The translations under genes were made by a program, and so were the position numbers. Positions 8,182 to 16,968 of a DNA stretch of 64,000 bases are shown here, piece after piece. The stretch lies in contig JAIXUH010000013.1 of the NCBI GenBank assembly GCA_027484145.1, forward strand, positions 248,001-312,000, given 5' to 3'. Position 1 is the stretch's first letter, and each line of letters starts with the position of its first letter. The notes beneath the pieces are model-generated. The model ran no database searches. It was not told where the DNA came from and saw only the letters and a program-made list of their open reading frames with translations. The DNA comes from Rhodobacter sp. (GTDB lineage: Bacteria > Pseudomonadota > Alphaproteobacteria > Rhodobacterales > Rhodobacteraceae).

Positions 8182-11100
8182 ATGTTTCAAAGGGTTCTGG
8201 TGGCGAACCGCGGGGAAATCGCGGTTCGGGTGATGCGGACATTGCGGCAGATGGGGATATCGCCCGTCGCCGTCTATTCCGATGCAGACCGTTTCGCGCC
8301 GCATGTCCGGCTGGCCGACAAGGCGGTGCGGCTTGGCCCAGCACCTGCGGCAGACAGCTATCTGAACATCGACGCGGTGATTGCCGCGTGCCGGGAAACC
8401 GGGGCGCAGGCGGTGCATCCGGGCTATGGTTTTCTGTCCGAAAACATAGGCTTTGCCGAACGTCTGGCCGTCGAGGGCATCGCCTTTATTGGCCCCGCGC
8501 CGGACCATATCCGCGCCTTTGGCCTGAAACACACTGCGCGCGAACTGGCGCAGGCGGCGGGTGTGCCGCTGTTGCCCGGCTCTGGCCTGCTGTCGGGGGC
8601 GGATGAAGCGGCGGATGAGGCCGCGCGCATCGGCTTTCCGGTCATGCTGAAAAGCACGGCGGGCGGGGGCGGCATCGGCATGCAGCTTTGCGCGGACGAG
8701 GCGGCGTTGCGCGCCGCCTTTGCCAGCGTGCAGCGCACGGCCACGGCCAGTTTCGGCGATGCACGGGTCTATCTGGAACGCTTCGTCTCATCCGCGCGCC
8801 ATGTTGAGGTGCAGGTGTTCGGCAATGGGGCGGGCCGCGTGGTGGCCTTGGGTGAGCGGGATTGTTCGCTGCAGCGGCGCAACCAGAAGGTCATCGAGGA
8901 AACCCCCGCGCCGGGGCTTTCCGATACCGTGCGCGCGCGCTTGCACGAGGCGGCGGTCGATCTGTGCGCCTCGATCTCCTACGCCTCGGCCGGGACGGTG
9001 GAGTTCATCTATGACCCCGCCCGGCAAGAGTTCTACTTTCTGGAAGTGAACACCCGCCTGCAGGTGGAACATCCGGTGACTGAGGCCGTTCTGGGCATTG
9101 ATCTGGTCGAATGGATGGTGCGGCAGGCAGCGGGGCAAGACCCGATTCCTGCCACCCTGCCGGAGCCGAAAGGCGCCGCCTTCGAAGCGCGGCTTTACGC
9201 GGAAATGCCACACGCGGGCTTTCGCCCCTCGGCGGGCATGCTGACCGAGGTGGCTTTTCCCTCCACCGCCCGCGTGGATGGCTGGATCGAGACGGGCAGC
9301 GAGGTAACGCCGTTTTACGACCCGATGCTGGCCAAGATCATTGTTCATGCCGCGAACCGTCCGGCCGCCCTGAATGCCTTGCAGGTGGCGCTTGGCCAGA
9401 CACGGGTGGCTGGAATCGAGACGAACCTTGCCTATCTGCGCGCCATTGCATCGTCTGACCTGCTGGCCTCTGGGTTGGTGGCGACCACCGCCTTGGCCGA
9501 TTTTGCCTTTGCGCCGGATGGGGTCGAGGTGCTGGCCCCCGGCGCGCAATCCAGCCTGCAGGAACTGCCGGGGCGTCTGGGGTTGTGGCACGTGGGTGTG
9601 CCGCCATCGGGGCCGATGGACGCACGGTCGCACCGCAACGCCAACCGTCTGGTGGGTAACGCTCCCGATACCGCCGCGCTGGAAATGACTGTCACAGGCC
9701 CGACCTTGCGCTTTCTGTCGGCGGCACGGGTGGCCTTGGCCGGGGCGCAGATGCGGATGGTACTGGACGGGCAAGCGGTGGATGGCCCGGTGGTGGATGT
9801 GCCTGCTGGCGGCACGCTGGCCATTGGCGGTATCGTTGGGCCGGGCCAGCGCGCCTATCTGGCGGTGGCGGGCGGATTTGATGCGCCGGAAATCCTTGGT
9901 TCGCGGGCAACCTTTGCCTTGGGACAGTTCGGCGGCCACGCGACGGGCGTTCTGAAAACCGGCGATGTGCTGCATCTGGCCCGCGCGGACACAGCCTCAT
10001 CTGCCCCAACCGAACCCGCACACCTGACCCAAGCCTGGGAACTGTCGGTGGTCTATGGTCCCCATGGCGCGCCAGATTTTTTCCGTAACAGTGACATCGC
10101 CACCCTGTTTTCGTCGACATATGAGGTGCACTTCAACTCGGCCCGCACCGGCGTGCGGCTGATCGGCCCTGCACCGGAATGGGCGCGCAGCGATGGGGGT
10201 GAGGCGGGCTTGCACCCGTCCAACCTCCACGACAACGCCTATGCCATCGGCGCCATCGACTTTACCGGCGACATGCCGATCATCCTTGGCCCCGACGGGC
10301 CAAGCCTTGGCGGATTTGTCTGCCCCGCCGTGGTAGCGGCAGACGACCTTTGGAAACTGGGCCAATTGCGCCCCGGTGATACGGTGCGCTTTTTGCCCGC
10401 CCTGCGCCCGGATGATCCGGTCGCGGGCCCCGCCTATCTGATGGCCGGATCGCCCGTTCTGGAACATGATGCAGATGCCGCCGTGCCCGTCACTTATCGA
10501 CGTCAGGGGGATGAAAACCTGCTGGTCGAATACGGGCAGATGACACTGGACATCGAACTTCGCCTGCGCGTGCATATATTGATGAAATCCGTACAGGCAG
10601 CGGGCTTGCCCATAACTGACCTCACGCCCGGCATCCGGTCCTTGCAGCTGCACTACGACCCCGCCCGCATCTCGCGCCGCGATCTTCTGGCGGAACTGCG
10701 CGCGATCGAATCGCGCCTGCCCCCGGCCGAGGCGGTCAAGGTGCCCACCCGCACGGTCTATCTGCCCTTGTCGTGGAACGACCCGCAGGCCGTGTTGGCG
10801 ATGCAGAAGTATCAGGATCTGGTGCGTCCCGATGCCCCGTGGTGCCCGTCCAACATCGAGTTCATCCGACGCATCAACGGCCTGTCGGATGAGACAGCAG
10901 TCAGACGCATCATCCACGACGCGCGCTATCTGGTGCTGGGCTTGGGCGATGTCTACCTTGGCGCGCCGGTGGCAACGCCGGTTGATCCGCGCCACCGGCT
11001 GGTCACTACCAAGTATAACCCTGCCCGCACATGGACGCCGGAAAACGCTGTTGGCATTGGCGGCGCCTATATGTGCATCTACGGGATGGAGGGGCCGGGG

Positions 11101-11688
11101 GGTTACCAGCTCTTTGGCCGCACCATTCAGGTCTGGAACACATGGCGCCGCACGCCTGCCTTCAGGGATCGTCCGTGGCTCTTGAACTTCTTCGACCAGA
11201 TCCGCTTTTTCCCGGTCAGCCATGAAGATCTGACCGAGGCGCGGGCGGCCTTTCCGCATGGCGGCTATGTGGTGCGGATGGAGGAAGGTACCTTTGACTG
11301 GGCGGCCGAAAAACGTGCGCTTGCGTTGCAATCGGGCAGCGTCACGGCGTTCAAATCCAGCCAGCAGGCCGCGTTCGAGGCCGAACGCCAACGCTGGAAA
11401 GCGGCTGGTCTTGACACCTTCGCCCCCGACGAAGGCCCCGCCACGACGGCAGGCGACATGCCCGCAGGCTGCACCGGCGTGGAAAGCCCGGTGCCGGGGA
11501 ACGTGTGGAAATACCTCGTCGCGCCGGGTGACCGGGTAGCGGCAGGCGACCTGATCGCCATTGTTGAATCGATGAAAATGGAAATCGCCGTGCACAGCCC
11601 CATCGCGGGCCGCCTGCACGAGGTGCGCGCCGCACCCGGACGCACCGTCCGGGCCGGCGATTTTCTGGCTGTGATGGAGACGGAATGA
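8182..11688 (+). CDS. Biotin-dependent guanidine carboxylase (annotated in the family as urea carboxylase)
   Basis: 1168 residues, a full-length single-chain enzyme: biotin carboxylase/ATP-grasp domain (about 1-450, lysine- and glycine-rich loop KSTAGGGGIGM), carboxyltransferase halves of the KipA-like (from about 455) and KipI-like (from about 770) type, and a C-terminal biotinyl domain with ESMKMEI, the biotinylated lysine being K1132. It carboxylates the nitrogen substrate with bicarbonate and ATP. The guanidine riboswitch and the two DUF1989 partners argue for guanidine rather than urea, because true urea carboxylase needs only allophanate hydrolase. The allophanate hydrolase is a separate gene here, not fused as in fungi; stop and next start overlap (ATGA). 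Confidence 0.9.
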   Translation: MFQRVLVANRGEIAVRVMRTLRQMGISPVAVYSDADRFAPHVRLADKAVRLGPAPAADSYLNIDAVIAACRETGAQAVHPGYGFLSENIGFAERLAVEGIAFIGPAPDHIRAFGLKHTARELAQAAGVPLLPGSGLLSGADEAADEAARIGFPVMLKSTAGGGGIGMQLCADEAALRAAFASVQRTATASFGDARVYLERFVSSARHVEVQVFGNGAGRVVALGERDCSLQRRNQKVIEETPAPGLSDTVRARLHEAAVDLCASISYASAGTVEFIYDPARQEFYFLEVNTRLQVEHPVTEAVLGIDLVEWMVRQAAGQDPIPATLPEPKGAAFEARLYAEMPHAGFRPSAGMLTEVAFPSTARVDGWIETGSEVTPFYDPMLAKIIVHAANRPAALNALQVALGQTRVAGIETNLAYLRAIASSDLLASGLVATTALADFAFAPDGVEVLAPGAQSSLQELPGRLGLWHVGVPPSGPMDARSHRNANRLVGNAPDTAALEMTVTGPTLRFLSAARVALAGAQMRMVLDGQAVDGPVVDVPAGGTLAIGGIVGPGQRAYLAVAGGFDAPEILGSRATFALGQFGGHATGVLKTGDVLHLARADTASSAPTEPAHLTQAWELSVVYGPHGAPDFFRNSDIATLFSSTYEVHFNSARTGVRLIGPAPEWARSDGGEAGLHPSNLHDNAYAIGAIDFTGDMPIILGPDGPSLGGFVCPAVVAADDLWKLGQLRPGDTVRFLPALRPDDPVAGPAYLMAGSPVLEHDADAAVPVTYRRQGDENLLVEYGQMTLDIELRLRVHILMKSVQAAGLPITDLTPGIRSLQLHYDPARISRRDLLAELRAIESRLPPAEAVKVPTRTVYLPLSWNDPQAVLAMQKYQDLVRPDAPWCPSNIEFIRRINGLSDETAVRRIIHDARYLVLGLGDVYLGAPVATPVDPRHRLVTTKYNPARTWTPENAVGIGGAYMCIYGMEGPGGYQLFGRTIQVWNTWRRTPAFRDRPWLLNFFDQIRFFPVSHEDLTEARAAFPHGGYVVRMEEGTFDWAAEKRALALQSGSVTAFKSSQQAAFEAERQRWKAAGLDTFAPDEGPATTAGDMPAGCTGVESPVPGNVWKYLVAPGDRVAAGDLIAIVESMKMEIAVHSPIAGRLHEVRAAPGRTVRAGDFLAVMETE

Positions 11689-13472
11689 TGCTGCCAAAAA
11701 TGCTGACCCTTGATGCCCTGCGCGCCGCCTATGCCGCAGGGGCAACCCCGCTGGATATGGTCGAGGAGGTGATTGCCCGCCGCGCGGCCTTGGCGGACAA
11801 GGCCGTGTTCATCACTCCCACCCCGGATGAGGCGCTGCGCGATGCTGCCCGCGCGCTGATGGCAAAAGGCCCCGCGGGCCTGCCGCTCTATGGCGTGCCT
11901 TTCGCGGTCAAGGACAACATTGATGTGGCGGGCCTGCCGACCACCGCCGCCTGCCCCGCCTATGCCTTTGATCCGGCCGTCGATGCCGTCACCGTGGCCC
12001 GCCTGCGCGCAGCAGGGGCAATCGTTATCGGCAAGACCAACCTTGACCAGTTTGCCACCGGCCTGAACGGCACGCGCTCGCCCTATGGCGCGCCCAGATC
12101 GGTGTTCAACGCCGACTATGTCTCGGGCGGGTCATCCTCCGGTTCAGCCGTGGCCGTGGCCTCTGGCCTTGCGGCCTTTGCCCTTGGCACCGATACCGCA
12201 GGGTCGGGCCGAGTGCCTGCCGCATTCAACAACCTTGTCGGAATCAAGCCGACGCCGGGGCTGGTGCCCAACACGGGCGTGGTGCCCGCCTGCCGCTCGG
12301 TCGATGTGGTCACGGTATTCGCCGGATGCGTGGCAGACGGCACCGCCGTCCGCCGCGTGATGGAGGGCGAGGATGCGGGCGATCCCTTTTCACGCGCCGC
12401 AGCACCCGTCGCCCTCCCTGCCAAACCACGTATCGGCGTGCTGACAGACTCCGAGCGCGAGTTCTATGGCAACACCGAAGTGGCCGCCCTTTATGATGCC
12501 GCCATCGCCCGCGCACAGGCCCTTGGCGCCACCATCGTCCCGTTTGACTACGCCCCGTTCCGCGAAGCTGCGGCCCTCCTTTACGAAGGGCCATGGGTGG
12601 CCGAACGTCTGGCCGCCGTTGAAGGCTTCATCGCCACCAACGCCGATGACTTCGACCCCACCGTTCGCCGCATCATCGAAGGCGCGCGCGGCAAGACTGC
12701 CGTGGATGCGTTCAACGGCCGCTATCGGCTCGAGGCGTTGCGCAAACACGTGGCCCCGACCTGGGCGGCAGTTGACATGTTGTTGCTGCCAACATCGCCC
12801 ACGACCTGCACGGTTGCCGACATGCTGGCCGATCCCATCGGCCGCAACAGCCAGTTCGGTCGCTACACAAACTTTGCCAACCTTCTGGGCTACGCCGCCA
12901 TCGCGGTGCCTGCGGGCTTTGGCCCTTCCGGCCTGCCGGCGGGCGTCACCCTTGTTGGTCCCGCCTTCAGCGATGATGCCCTCGGACCCTTTGCCGCTGC
13001 CCTGCATGCTGGAGCGGGCTGCGGCATGGGTGCAGATACCAAGGCCCCCCTCCCCGCACCCGAACCCGCGACACTGCCGCCCGGCTTCTTGCCCATCGTG
13101 GTGGTTGGCGCCCACCTCACAGGCATGCCGCTCAATCCCGAACTTACCACCCCGGGCGGCGTTCTGCTTGAAACCACCCGCACCGCCCCCGGCTACCGGC
13201 TCTATGCCCTCGCCGGAACGATCCCACCCAAGCCAGGCATGGCCCTTGACCCGGCGTTTCAGGGCAAAGGGATCGAGGTCGAGGTCTGGGCCCTGCCCGC
13301 GGCCGCATTTGGAACCTTTGCCGCTCGTATCCCCGCCCCGCTGGGACTGGGCAAGGTCACCCTGGCCGATGGCCGCGCCGTCAGCGGCTTTCTGTGTGAA
13401 GCCCACGCCCTCACGGGCGCCACCGAAATCACGGCCACTGGCGGCTGGCGCAACTACCTCGCCACAAAATGA
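11685..13472 (+). CDS. atzF: Allophanate hydrolase
   Basis: 595 residues. The amidase-signature domain (about 1-440) carries the catalytic Lys in FAVKDN (K76), the Gly/Ser-rich loop SGGSSSGS (around 147-154) and the Ser nucleophile segment DTAGSGR. The ~150-residue C-terminal domain is typical of full-length AtzF/DUR1,2. It hydrolyses allophanate, ultimately to ammonia and CO2, the last step of guanidine, biuret and cyanuric acid assimilation. It overlaps the carboxylase stop by 4 nt; the ATG at 11688 immediately after is an equally possible start. Its product is also the needed end-point for the convergent AtzGEH/cysteine-hydrolase operon. Confidence 0.93.
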   Translation: MMLPKMLTLDALRAAYAAGATPLDMVEEVIARRAALADKAVFITPTPDEALRDAARALMAKGPAGLPLYGVPFAVKDNIDVAGLPTTAACPAYAFDPAVDAVTVARLRAAGAIVIGKTNLDQFATGLNGTRSPYGAPRSVFNADYVSGGSSSGSAVAVASGLAAFALGTDTAGSGRVPAAFNNLVGIKPTPGLVPNTGVVPACRSVDVVTVFAGCVADGTAVRRVMEGEDAGDPFSRAAAPVALPAKPRIGVLTDSEREFYGNTEVAALYDAAIARAQALGATIVPFDYAPFREAAALLYEGPWVAERLAAVEGFIATNADDFDPTVRRIIEGARGKTAVDAFNGRYRLEALRKHVAPTWAAVDMLLLPTSPTTCTVADMLADPIGRNSQFGRYTNFANLLGYAAIAVPAGFGPSGLPAGVTLVGPAFSDDALGPFAAALHAGAGCGMGADTKAPLPAPEPATLPPGFLPIVVVGAHLTGMPLNPELTTPGGVLLETTRTAPGYRLYALAGTIPPKPGMALDPAFQGKGIEVEVWALPAAAFGTFAARIPAPLGLGKVTLADGRAVSGFLCEAHALTGATEITATGGWRNYLATK

Positions 13473-13516
13473 CGCGGTCTGCCGCGCTTCCCCTTCTGCA
13501 AATATCCCACGGGGGT

Positions 13517-13537
13517 CCGGGGGTGTGAGACCCCCGG
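13517..13537 (+). terminator. GC hairpin between convergent operons
   Basis: Perfect 8-bp inverted repeat CCGGGGGT / ACCCCCGG with a 5-nt loop, 45 bases after atzF and 32 bases before the end of the convergent gene. There is no T-run on either side, so it may be a Rho-assisted stop or a bidirectional barrier. Similar G5/C5 hairpins after an AAATATCCC lead are, from memory, common after genes in this family. Confidence 0.5.
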
Positions 13538-13568
13538 CGCTTGCCACAGGGACCGCGGCCAAAAGGGG

Positions 13569-13952
13569 TCAGCGCGCGTCAATCACGCTCACATGGGCAG
13601 CCACTACCTTCCAGCCATCTGCAAACCGCGCCCATGTCTGCATCTGCCGCCCCACTTTGCCCGGCAATGACACGCGTTCAAACAGCGTGCTGGCCGTCGC
13701 CATATCACGGCCAAACGTGGTGATCACCGTCTTTGACAGGCTGCGCGAAAGGCCCGTGGCAGGTCGCGCCTGCCGGAAGGCCAGAATCTCGGCCGCACCA
13801 TACAGGTTTTCCCCTATGCCATAGCGGATCACCCGCGCGTCCTGCCAGAACAGGGCATCCAGCGTCGCCACGTCATTCTCGCCCAAGGCCGTTTCATAGC
13901 GCGCAAATGCCGCCTCAACCTCGGCCAAGGTTTCCGGATCATTCACCCGCAT
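13569..13952 (-). CDS. atzH: AtzH/HpxZ-family protein (NTF2-like fold)
   Basis: 127 residues, small NTF2-like protein of the HpxZ/AtzH group (formerly DUF3225). In the cyanuric acid pathway AtzH deaminates 1,3-dicarboxyurea to allophanate; in purine catabolism the homologue HpxZ sits in the oxalurate operon. The family pattern NDVATLDALFWQDARVIRYG near residue 30 is clear. It is the last gene of a coupled operon: its ATG shares one base with the TGA of the gene before. With AtzG and AtzE encoded three to four genes upstream, this completes an AtzEGH set. Confidence 0.82.
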   Translation of the reverse strand: MRVNDPETLAEVEAAFARYETALGENDVATLDALFWQDARVIRYGIGENLYGAAEILAFRQARPATGLSRSLSKTVITTFGRDMATASTLFERVSLPGKVGRQMQTWARFADGWKVVAAHVSVIDAR

Positions 13953-14722
13953 CAGCCACCCATCCGCGCCAGCATCCGGTCGCGGATCGCCCGCAGCACC
14001 GGGATCGTGTCAAACTGATCCTCGCGCACATGCTCCCAACTCACCCCCTTGGGGCGCGGATCGGTGTTGCCGGTCACGATCAACTCTGCCTCTGTCGCCA
14101 CGAAATCCAGCGGGCTGTCATGCGGCATCATCACCACGCGCGCCTCGGCCACTAATTGGCACGAATGCACCGTGGTGGCCATCGGCGTGTTGGGGCCAAC
14201 AATCCCCAACTCACGAAAGATGCCCGTTTCCAGATCGGCAAAGCCTGCCCCTTTGCCCGTGCGCCCGCCCGTCCGCGACACCGCCACAGACCCCACAACA
14301 CAGAAATCCAGCGGCTCCACATCTTCGAACCCGATCCGCTCACCATGCTGGACATAGCCCTCTGACGTAGCGGCCAATTCAAAGGACACGCCCTTTTCCA
14401 TCAGCTTTGCCGGGTCGATCCGCAGATAGGGAAAATCGCGCGTGAGATAAGGCACGGGGGCATACAGCACCTTGCCCTCATAAAGGGCCCGCAGGCGCAG
14501 CGGAATCTGCGGCGGGTCGGGGTTGCACTTCACCGTCCGCGCGCGTTGCCATTCGGGCGTCTGCGCCAGCCGCCACGCCGCCACATCCGCCCCGATGAAG
14601 TTGGGAATGTGGCTCCACGTCGGCCCCATGGCCATGCCGCCCGCATCCAGCGCATCCCACACTTCGGCGCGCACGGCGTCCTTGTCGCCATTGCGGCCAG
14701 CCCAGCGTCCTGTGCGTTCCAT
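13952..14722 (-). CDS. 5-formyltetrahydrofolate cyclo-ligase paralogue (COG0212-like)
   Basis: 256 residues. Similar to the 5-FCL-like paralogue group rather than to housekeeping MTHFS: the canonical Gly-rich ending has the form GKGAGFADLETGIFREL. True 5-FCL converts 5-formyl-THF to methenyl-THF with ATP; the paralogues have no settled function, and a link to thiamin metabolism has been proposed. The start MERTGRWAG is set by AGGAG just upstream, and the gene begins 1 nt after the AtzE stop. Its place between atzE and atzH ties it to the same pathway; why a folate-type enzyme belongs there is unclear. Confidence 0.7.
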   Translation of the reverse strand: MERTGRWAGRNGDKDAVRAEVWDALDAGGMAMGPTWSHIPNFIGADVAAWRLAQTPEWQRARTVKCNPDPPQIPLRLRALYEGKVLYAPVPYLTRDFPYLRIDPAKLMEKGVSFELAATSEGYVQHGERIGFEDVEPLDFCVVGSVAVSRTGGRTGKGAGFADLETGIFRELGIVGPNTPMATTVHSCQLVAEARVVMMPHDSPLDFVATEAELIVTGNTDPRPKGVSWEHVREDQFDTIPVLRAIRDRMLARMGG

Positions 14723-14723
14723 G

Positions 14724-16124
14724 TCAGTGCTCCTGTGCCACGGGCGCCTGCACAGCCCCCGCCAATTCCAAGCCGCGCGCCACCCGCAGCGCCAGATCTT
14801 CGCGCCAAGGCGGCGCAATCACCTGCACCCCGATGGGCATGGCAGCGCCCACCAGCCAAACCGGCACCGCCACCACGGGCAGGCCGATACAGCTGATGGG
14901 CTGGGTAAAGATGCCGATGTTCGGACGCAGCGGCACTTGTATGCCGTTCAGGTCCAACAGCTTTTGCCCCAGTTCCGGTGCCGGGCAGGGAGTCGCCGGG
15001 GCCAACAGCACATCGACCGTCTGAAAGACCGCCGCCATTTCGGCTGCAAAGGCGCGGCGCACCTTTTGCGCCTGCGCCACCCAAGCGGCGGGCACCATGG
15101 CACCGGCGAGCAACCTGTCGCGCACATCGGGATCGAAGGCTTCGGCCTGCGTCTGCAGGCGCTGCCTGTGCAGTGCTGCTGCTTCGGTCATGGTGATCAG
15201 ATAGGCCGCCGCGCGCGCCGCCGCCGCCAGCTTTGGCACCACGGTTTCCTGCACCCCAAGTGCATTAGCCACATGATCAACTGCCGCCGAAGCCTGTGAT
15301 CCGGCCCCTTCCGCAAAGTACCCGCCCAGCCGCGCCACCCGGACACCCGCCATTCCGGCATCAAGCTGCGGCAACGTGGGCAGGGGCGGCATATCGGCCA
15401 GTGCTGGGTCTGCAGCATCCGGCCCCAACATGGCGTCGTAAGACAGGGCAAGGTCGGCGACTGACCGCGCAAAAGGGCCAAGATGGTCAAGGCTGGCCAC
15501 AAACGGAAAGGTGCCGCTGCGCGACAGCCGCCCATAAGTCGGCTTCAGCCCGAACAACCCGCAGAATGACGACGGCACCCGGATTGATCCATTTGTATCG
15601 GACCCAAGCGCCAAGGGCACCATCCCCGCCGCCACCGCCGTGCCACAGCCGCCGGATGATCCGCCCGACATATGGCCCGGCGCGTGAGGATTGCGCGACG
15701 CGCCGTCATGCGCATTCTCACCCGTAAAGTCATAGGCGTATTCGCCCATATTCAACCCGCCCAGCAGCACCGCCCCGGCCTCTGCCAGTCGTTGTACCAG
15801 CATGGCATCTGCGTGGGCTGGCGGGTGGCTGCGGTTGATCTGTGATCCGGCACGGGTGGGCAGGCCCGCAATATCAAACAGGTTCTTCACGGCAAAGGGC
15901 ACGCCCGCCAAAGGCCCCGGATCACGACCTTCTGCTACCGCCTTATCCACCCCATCCGCCATGGCAAGCGCGCGGTCAGCCGTGACATCGGTAAAGGCGT
16001 TCAACGCGGGATTCAGGCGGGCGATGCGGGCCAGATGCGCCTCGGCCACCGCGCGGGCCGATACCTTGCGCGCACGCACCTGAGCCCCGATCTCGGCCGC
16101 CGTCAGCCTGCACAGCCCCGTCAT
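14724..16124 (-). CDS. atzE: AtzE-family amidase (1-carboxybiuret hydrolase-type subunit)
   Basis: 466 residues, amidase-signature enzyme with the Ser-cisSer-Lys triad elements [22 protein letters not shown] and [12 protein letters not shown]. The AtzE/HpxY branch is indicated by the small AtzG-like gene immediately upstream (ATGA overlap) and the AtzH-like gene downstream. AtzE with AtzG hydrolyses 1-carboxybiuret to 1,3-dicarboxyurea plus ammonia. HpxY of the oxalurate operon is the alternative functional model. GatA is excluded because no gatB/gatC context is present. Confidence 0.82.
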   Translation of the reverse strand: MTGLCRLTAAEIGAQVRARKVSARAVAEAHLARIARLNPALNAFTDVTADRALAMADGVDKAVAEGRDPGPLAGVPFAVKNLFDIAGLPTRAGSQINRSHPPAHADAMLVQRLAEAGAVLLGGLNMGEYAYDFTGENAHDGASRNPHAPGHMSGGSSGGCGTAVAAGMVPLALGSDTNGSIRVPSSFCGLFGLKPTYGRLSRSGTFPFVASLDHLGPFARSVADLALSYDAMLGPDAADPALADMPPLPTLPQLDAGMAGVRVARLGGYFAEGAGSQASAAVDHVANALGVQETVVPKLAAAARAAAYLITMTEAAALHRQRLQTQAEAFDPDVRDRLLAGAMVPAAWVAQAQKVRRAFAAEMAAVFQTVDVLLAPATPCPAPELGQKLLDLNGIQVPLRPNIGIFTQPISCIGLPVVAVPVWLVGAAMPIGVQVIAPPWREDLALRVARGLELAGAVQAPVAQEH

Positions 16125-16306
16125 GGGTGAAACACCGGCGCAGGCTCTGCCTCATCGGGCAAGGGCACGTCCAGCACCACCTGCGCCAAGCGGTGCGCCG
16201 CTGTCAGATGCGCCTCAACCGAAGGCCGCCATTCGGGCACAATGGTCAAGCCCAGCATCGGGGCCATGGCATCGACCACGGCCTTGGCGTCAAACGGCGC
16301 GGTCAC
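16121..16306 (-). CDS. atzG: AtzG-like small subunit (DUF4089)
   Basis: 61 residues, starting with GTG: the GTGA at 16306-16303 overlaps the stop of the hydrolase gene before it. The helical protein resembles GatC and carries the family's [12 protein letters not shown] and [14 protein letters not shown] segments. AtzG is the small accessory subunit needed by AtzE for structure and activity; HpxX is the counterpart in oxalurate operons. It also overlaps atzE by 4 nt. Easily missed because of its size and GTG start. Confidence 0.85.
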   Translation of the reverse strand: MTAPFDAKAVVDAMAPMLGLTIVPEWRPSVEAHLTAAHRLAQVVLDVPLPDEAEPAPVFHP

Positions 16307-16968
16307 GATGAAACCGCCTGTTCCAGAGCGGCCAATGGTGCCGCCCAGCCGACGATGCCGCCTTGGGCCGTGATCATCGAAATCGTGGCAGCCTTGTATT
16401 CAGCGAAATAGCTTTCCGTGGCATCGGTGATCAGCAGACATTCATAGCCACGATCATTGCCCTCGCGCATCGAGGTTTGCACGCAAACCTCAGTCGTAAC
16501 CCCAGCAAAGACCAGATGGGTGATCCCCTTGACCTGCAAAGCTTCGTGCAAGCCAGTGGCCCAGAACATACCCTTGCCCGGCTTGTCGACGACCATCTCA
16601 CCCGCAAGGGGGGCAAGGTCGGGCACGATCTGGTTACCGGGTTCCCCCCGCACCAACAGCCGCCCCATTGGCCCTGCCTGACCGATCCGCGTGGCCGCCG
16701 ACCCGCGCGCAATCTTTGCAGGCGGGCAATCCGACAGGTCGGGCAAATGCGCCTCGCGCGTGTGGATCACCGGCCAGCCGCGCGCCCGAAACAGCGCCAA
16801 AAGCTGCGCCACCGTGGGAATGATCGCCGCAAGGCGCGACACATCATTGCCAAGCGCATCGCCAAAGCCGCCGGGCTCGATGAAATCGCGCTGCATGTCG
16901 ATCACGACCAGCGCAGTGCTGGCCGGGGGCAGGAAATAGGGATAGGGCGATGCCTGAACTGCGATCAT
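16303..16968 (-). CDS. Isochorismatase-fold cysteine hydrolase 1 (biuret hydrolase / RutB-like)
   Basis: 221 residues. The Asp-Lys-Cys triad of the family is visible in [18 protein letters not shown] and [22 protein letters not shown] segment near the C-terminus resembles the biuret hydrolase region that carries its substrate-binding Gln. Members hydrolyse biuret, triuret, ureidoacrylate or guanylurea. Being coupled to AtzG (GTGA overlap) and in the same locus as AtzF favours a ureide such as biuret or triuret, but the substrate is inferred. A paralogue lies one gene upstream. Confidence 0.8.
   Translation of the reverse strand: MIAVQASPYPYFLPPASTALVVIDMQRDFIEPGGFGDALGNDVSRLAAIIPTVAQLLALFRARGWPVIHTREAHLPDLSDCPPAKIARGSAATRIGQAGPMGRLLVRGEPGNQIVPDLAPLAGEMVVDKPGKGMFWATGLHEALQVKGITHLVFAGVTTEVCVQTSMREGNDRGYECLLITDATESYFAEYKAATISMITAQGGIVGWAAPLAALEQAVSS

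Noticed and set aside
14724-16124. GatA (Glu-tRNA amidotransferase subunit) identity for the amidase
   Set aside because: No gatB/gatC nearby and the coupled DUF4089 and AtzH-type genes place it in the AtzE/HpxY branch.
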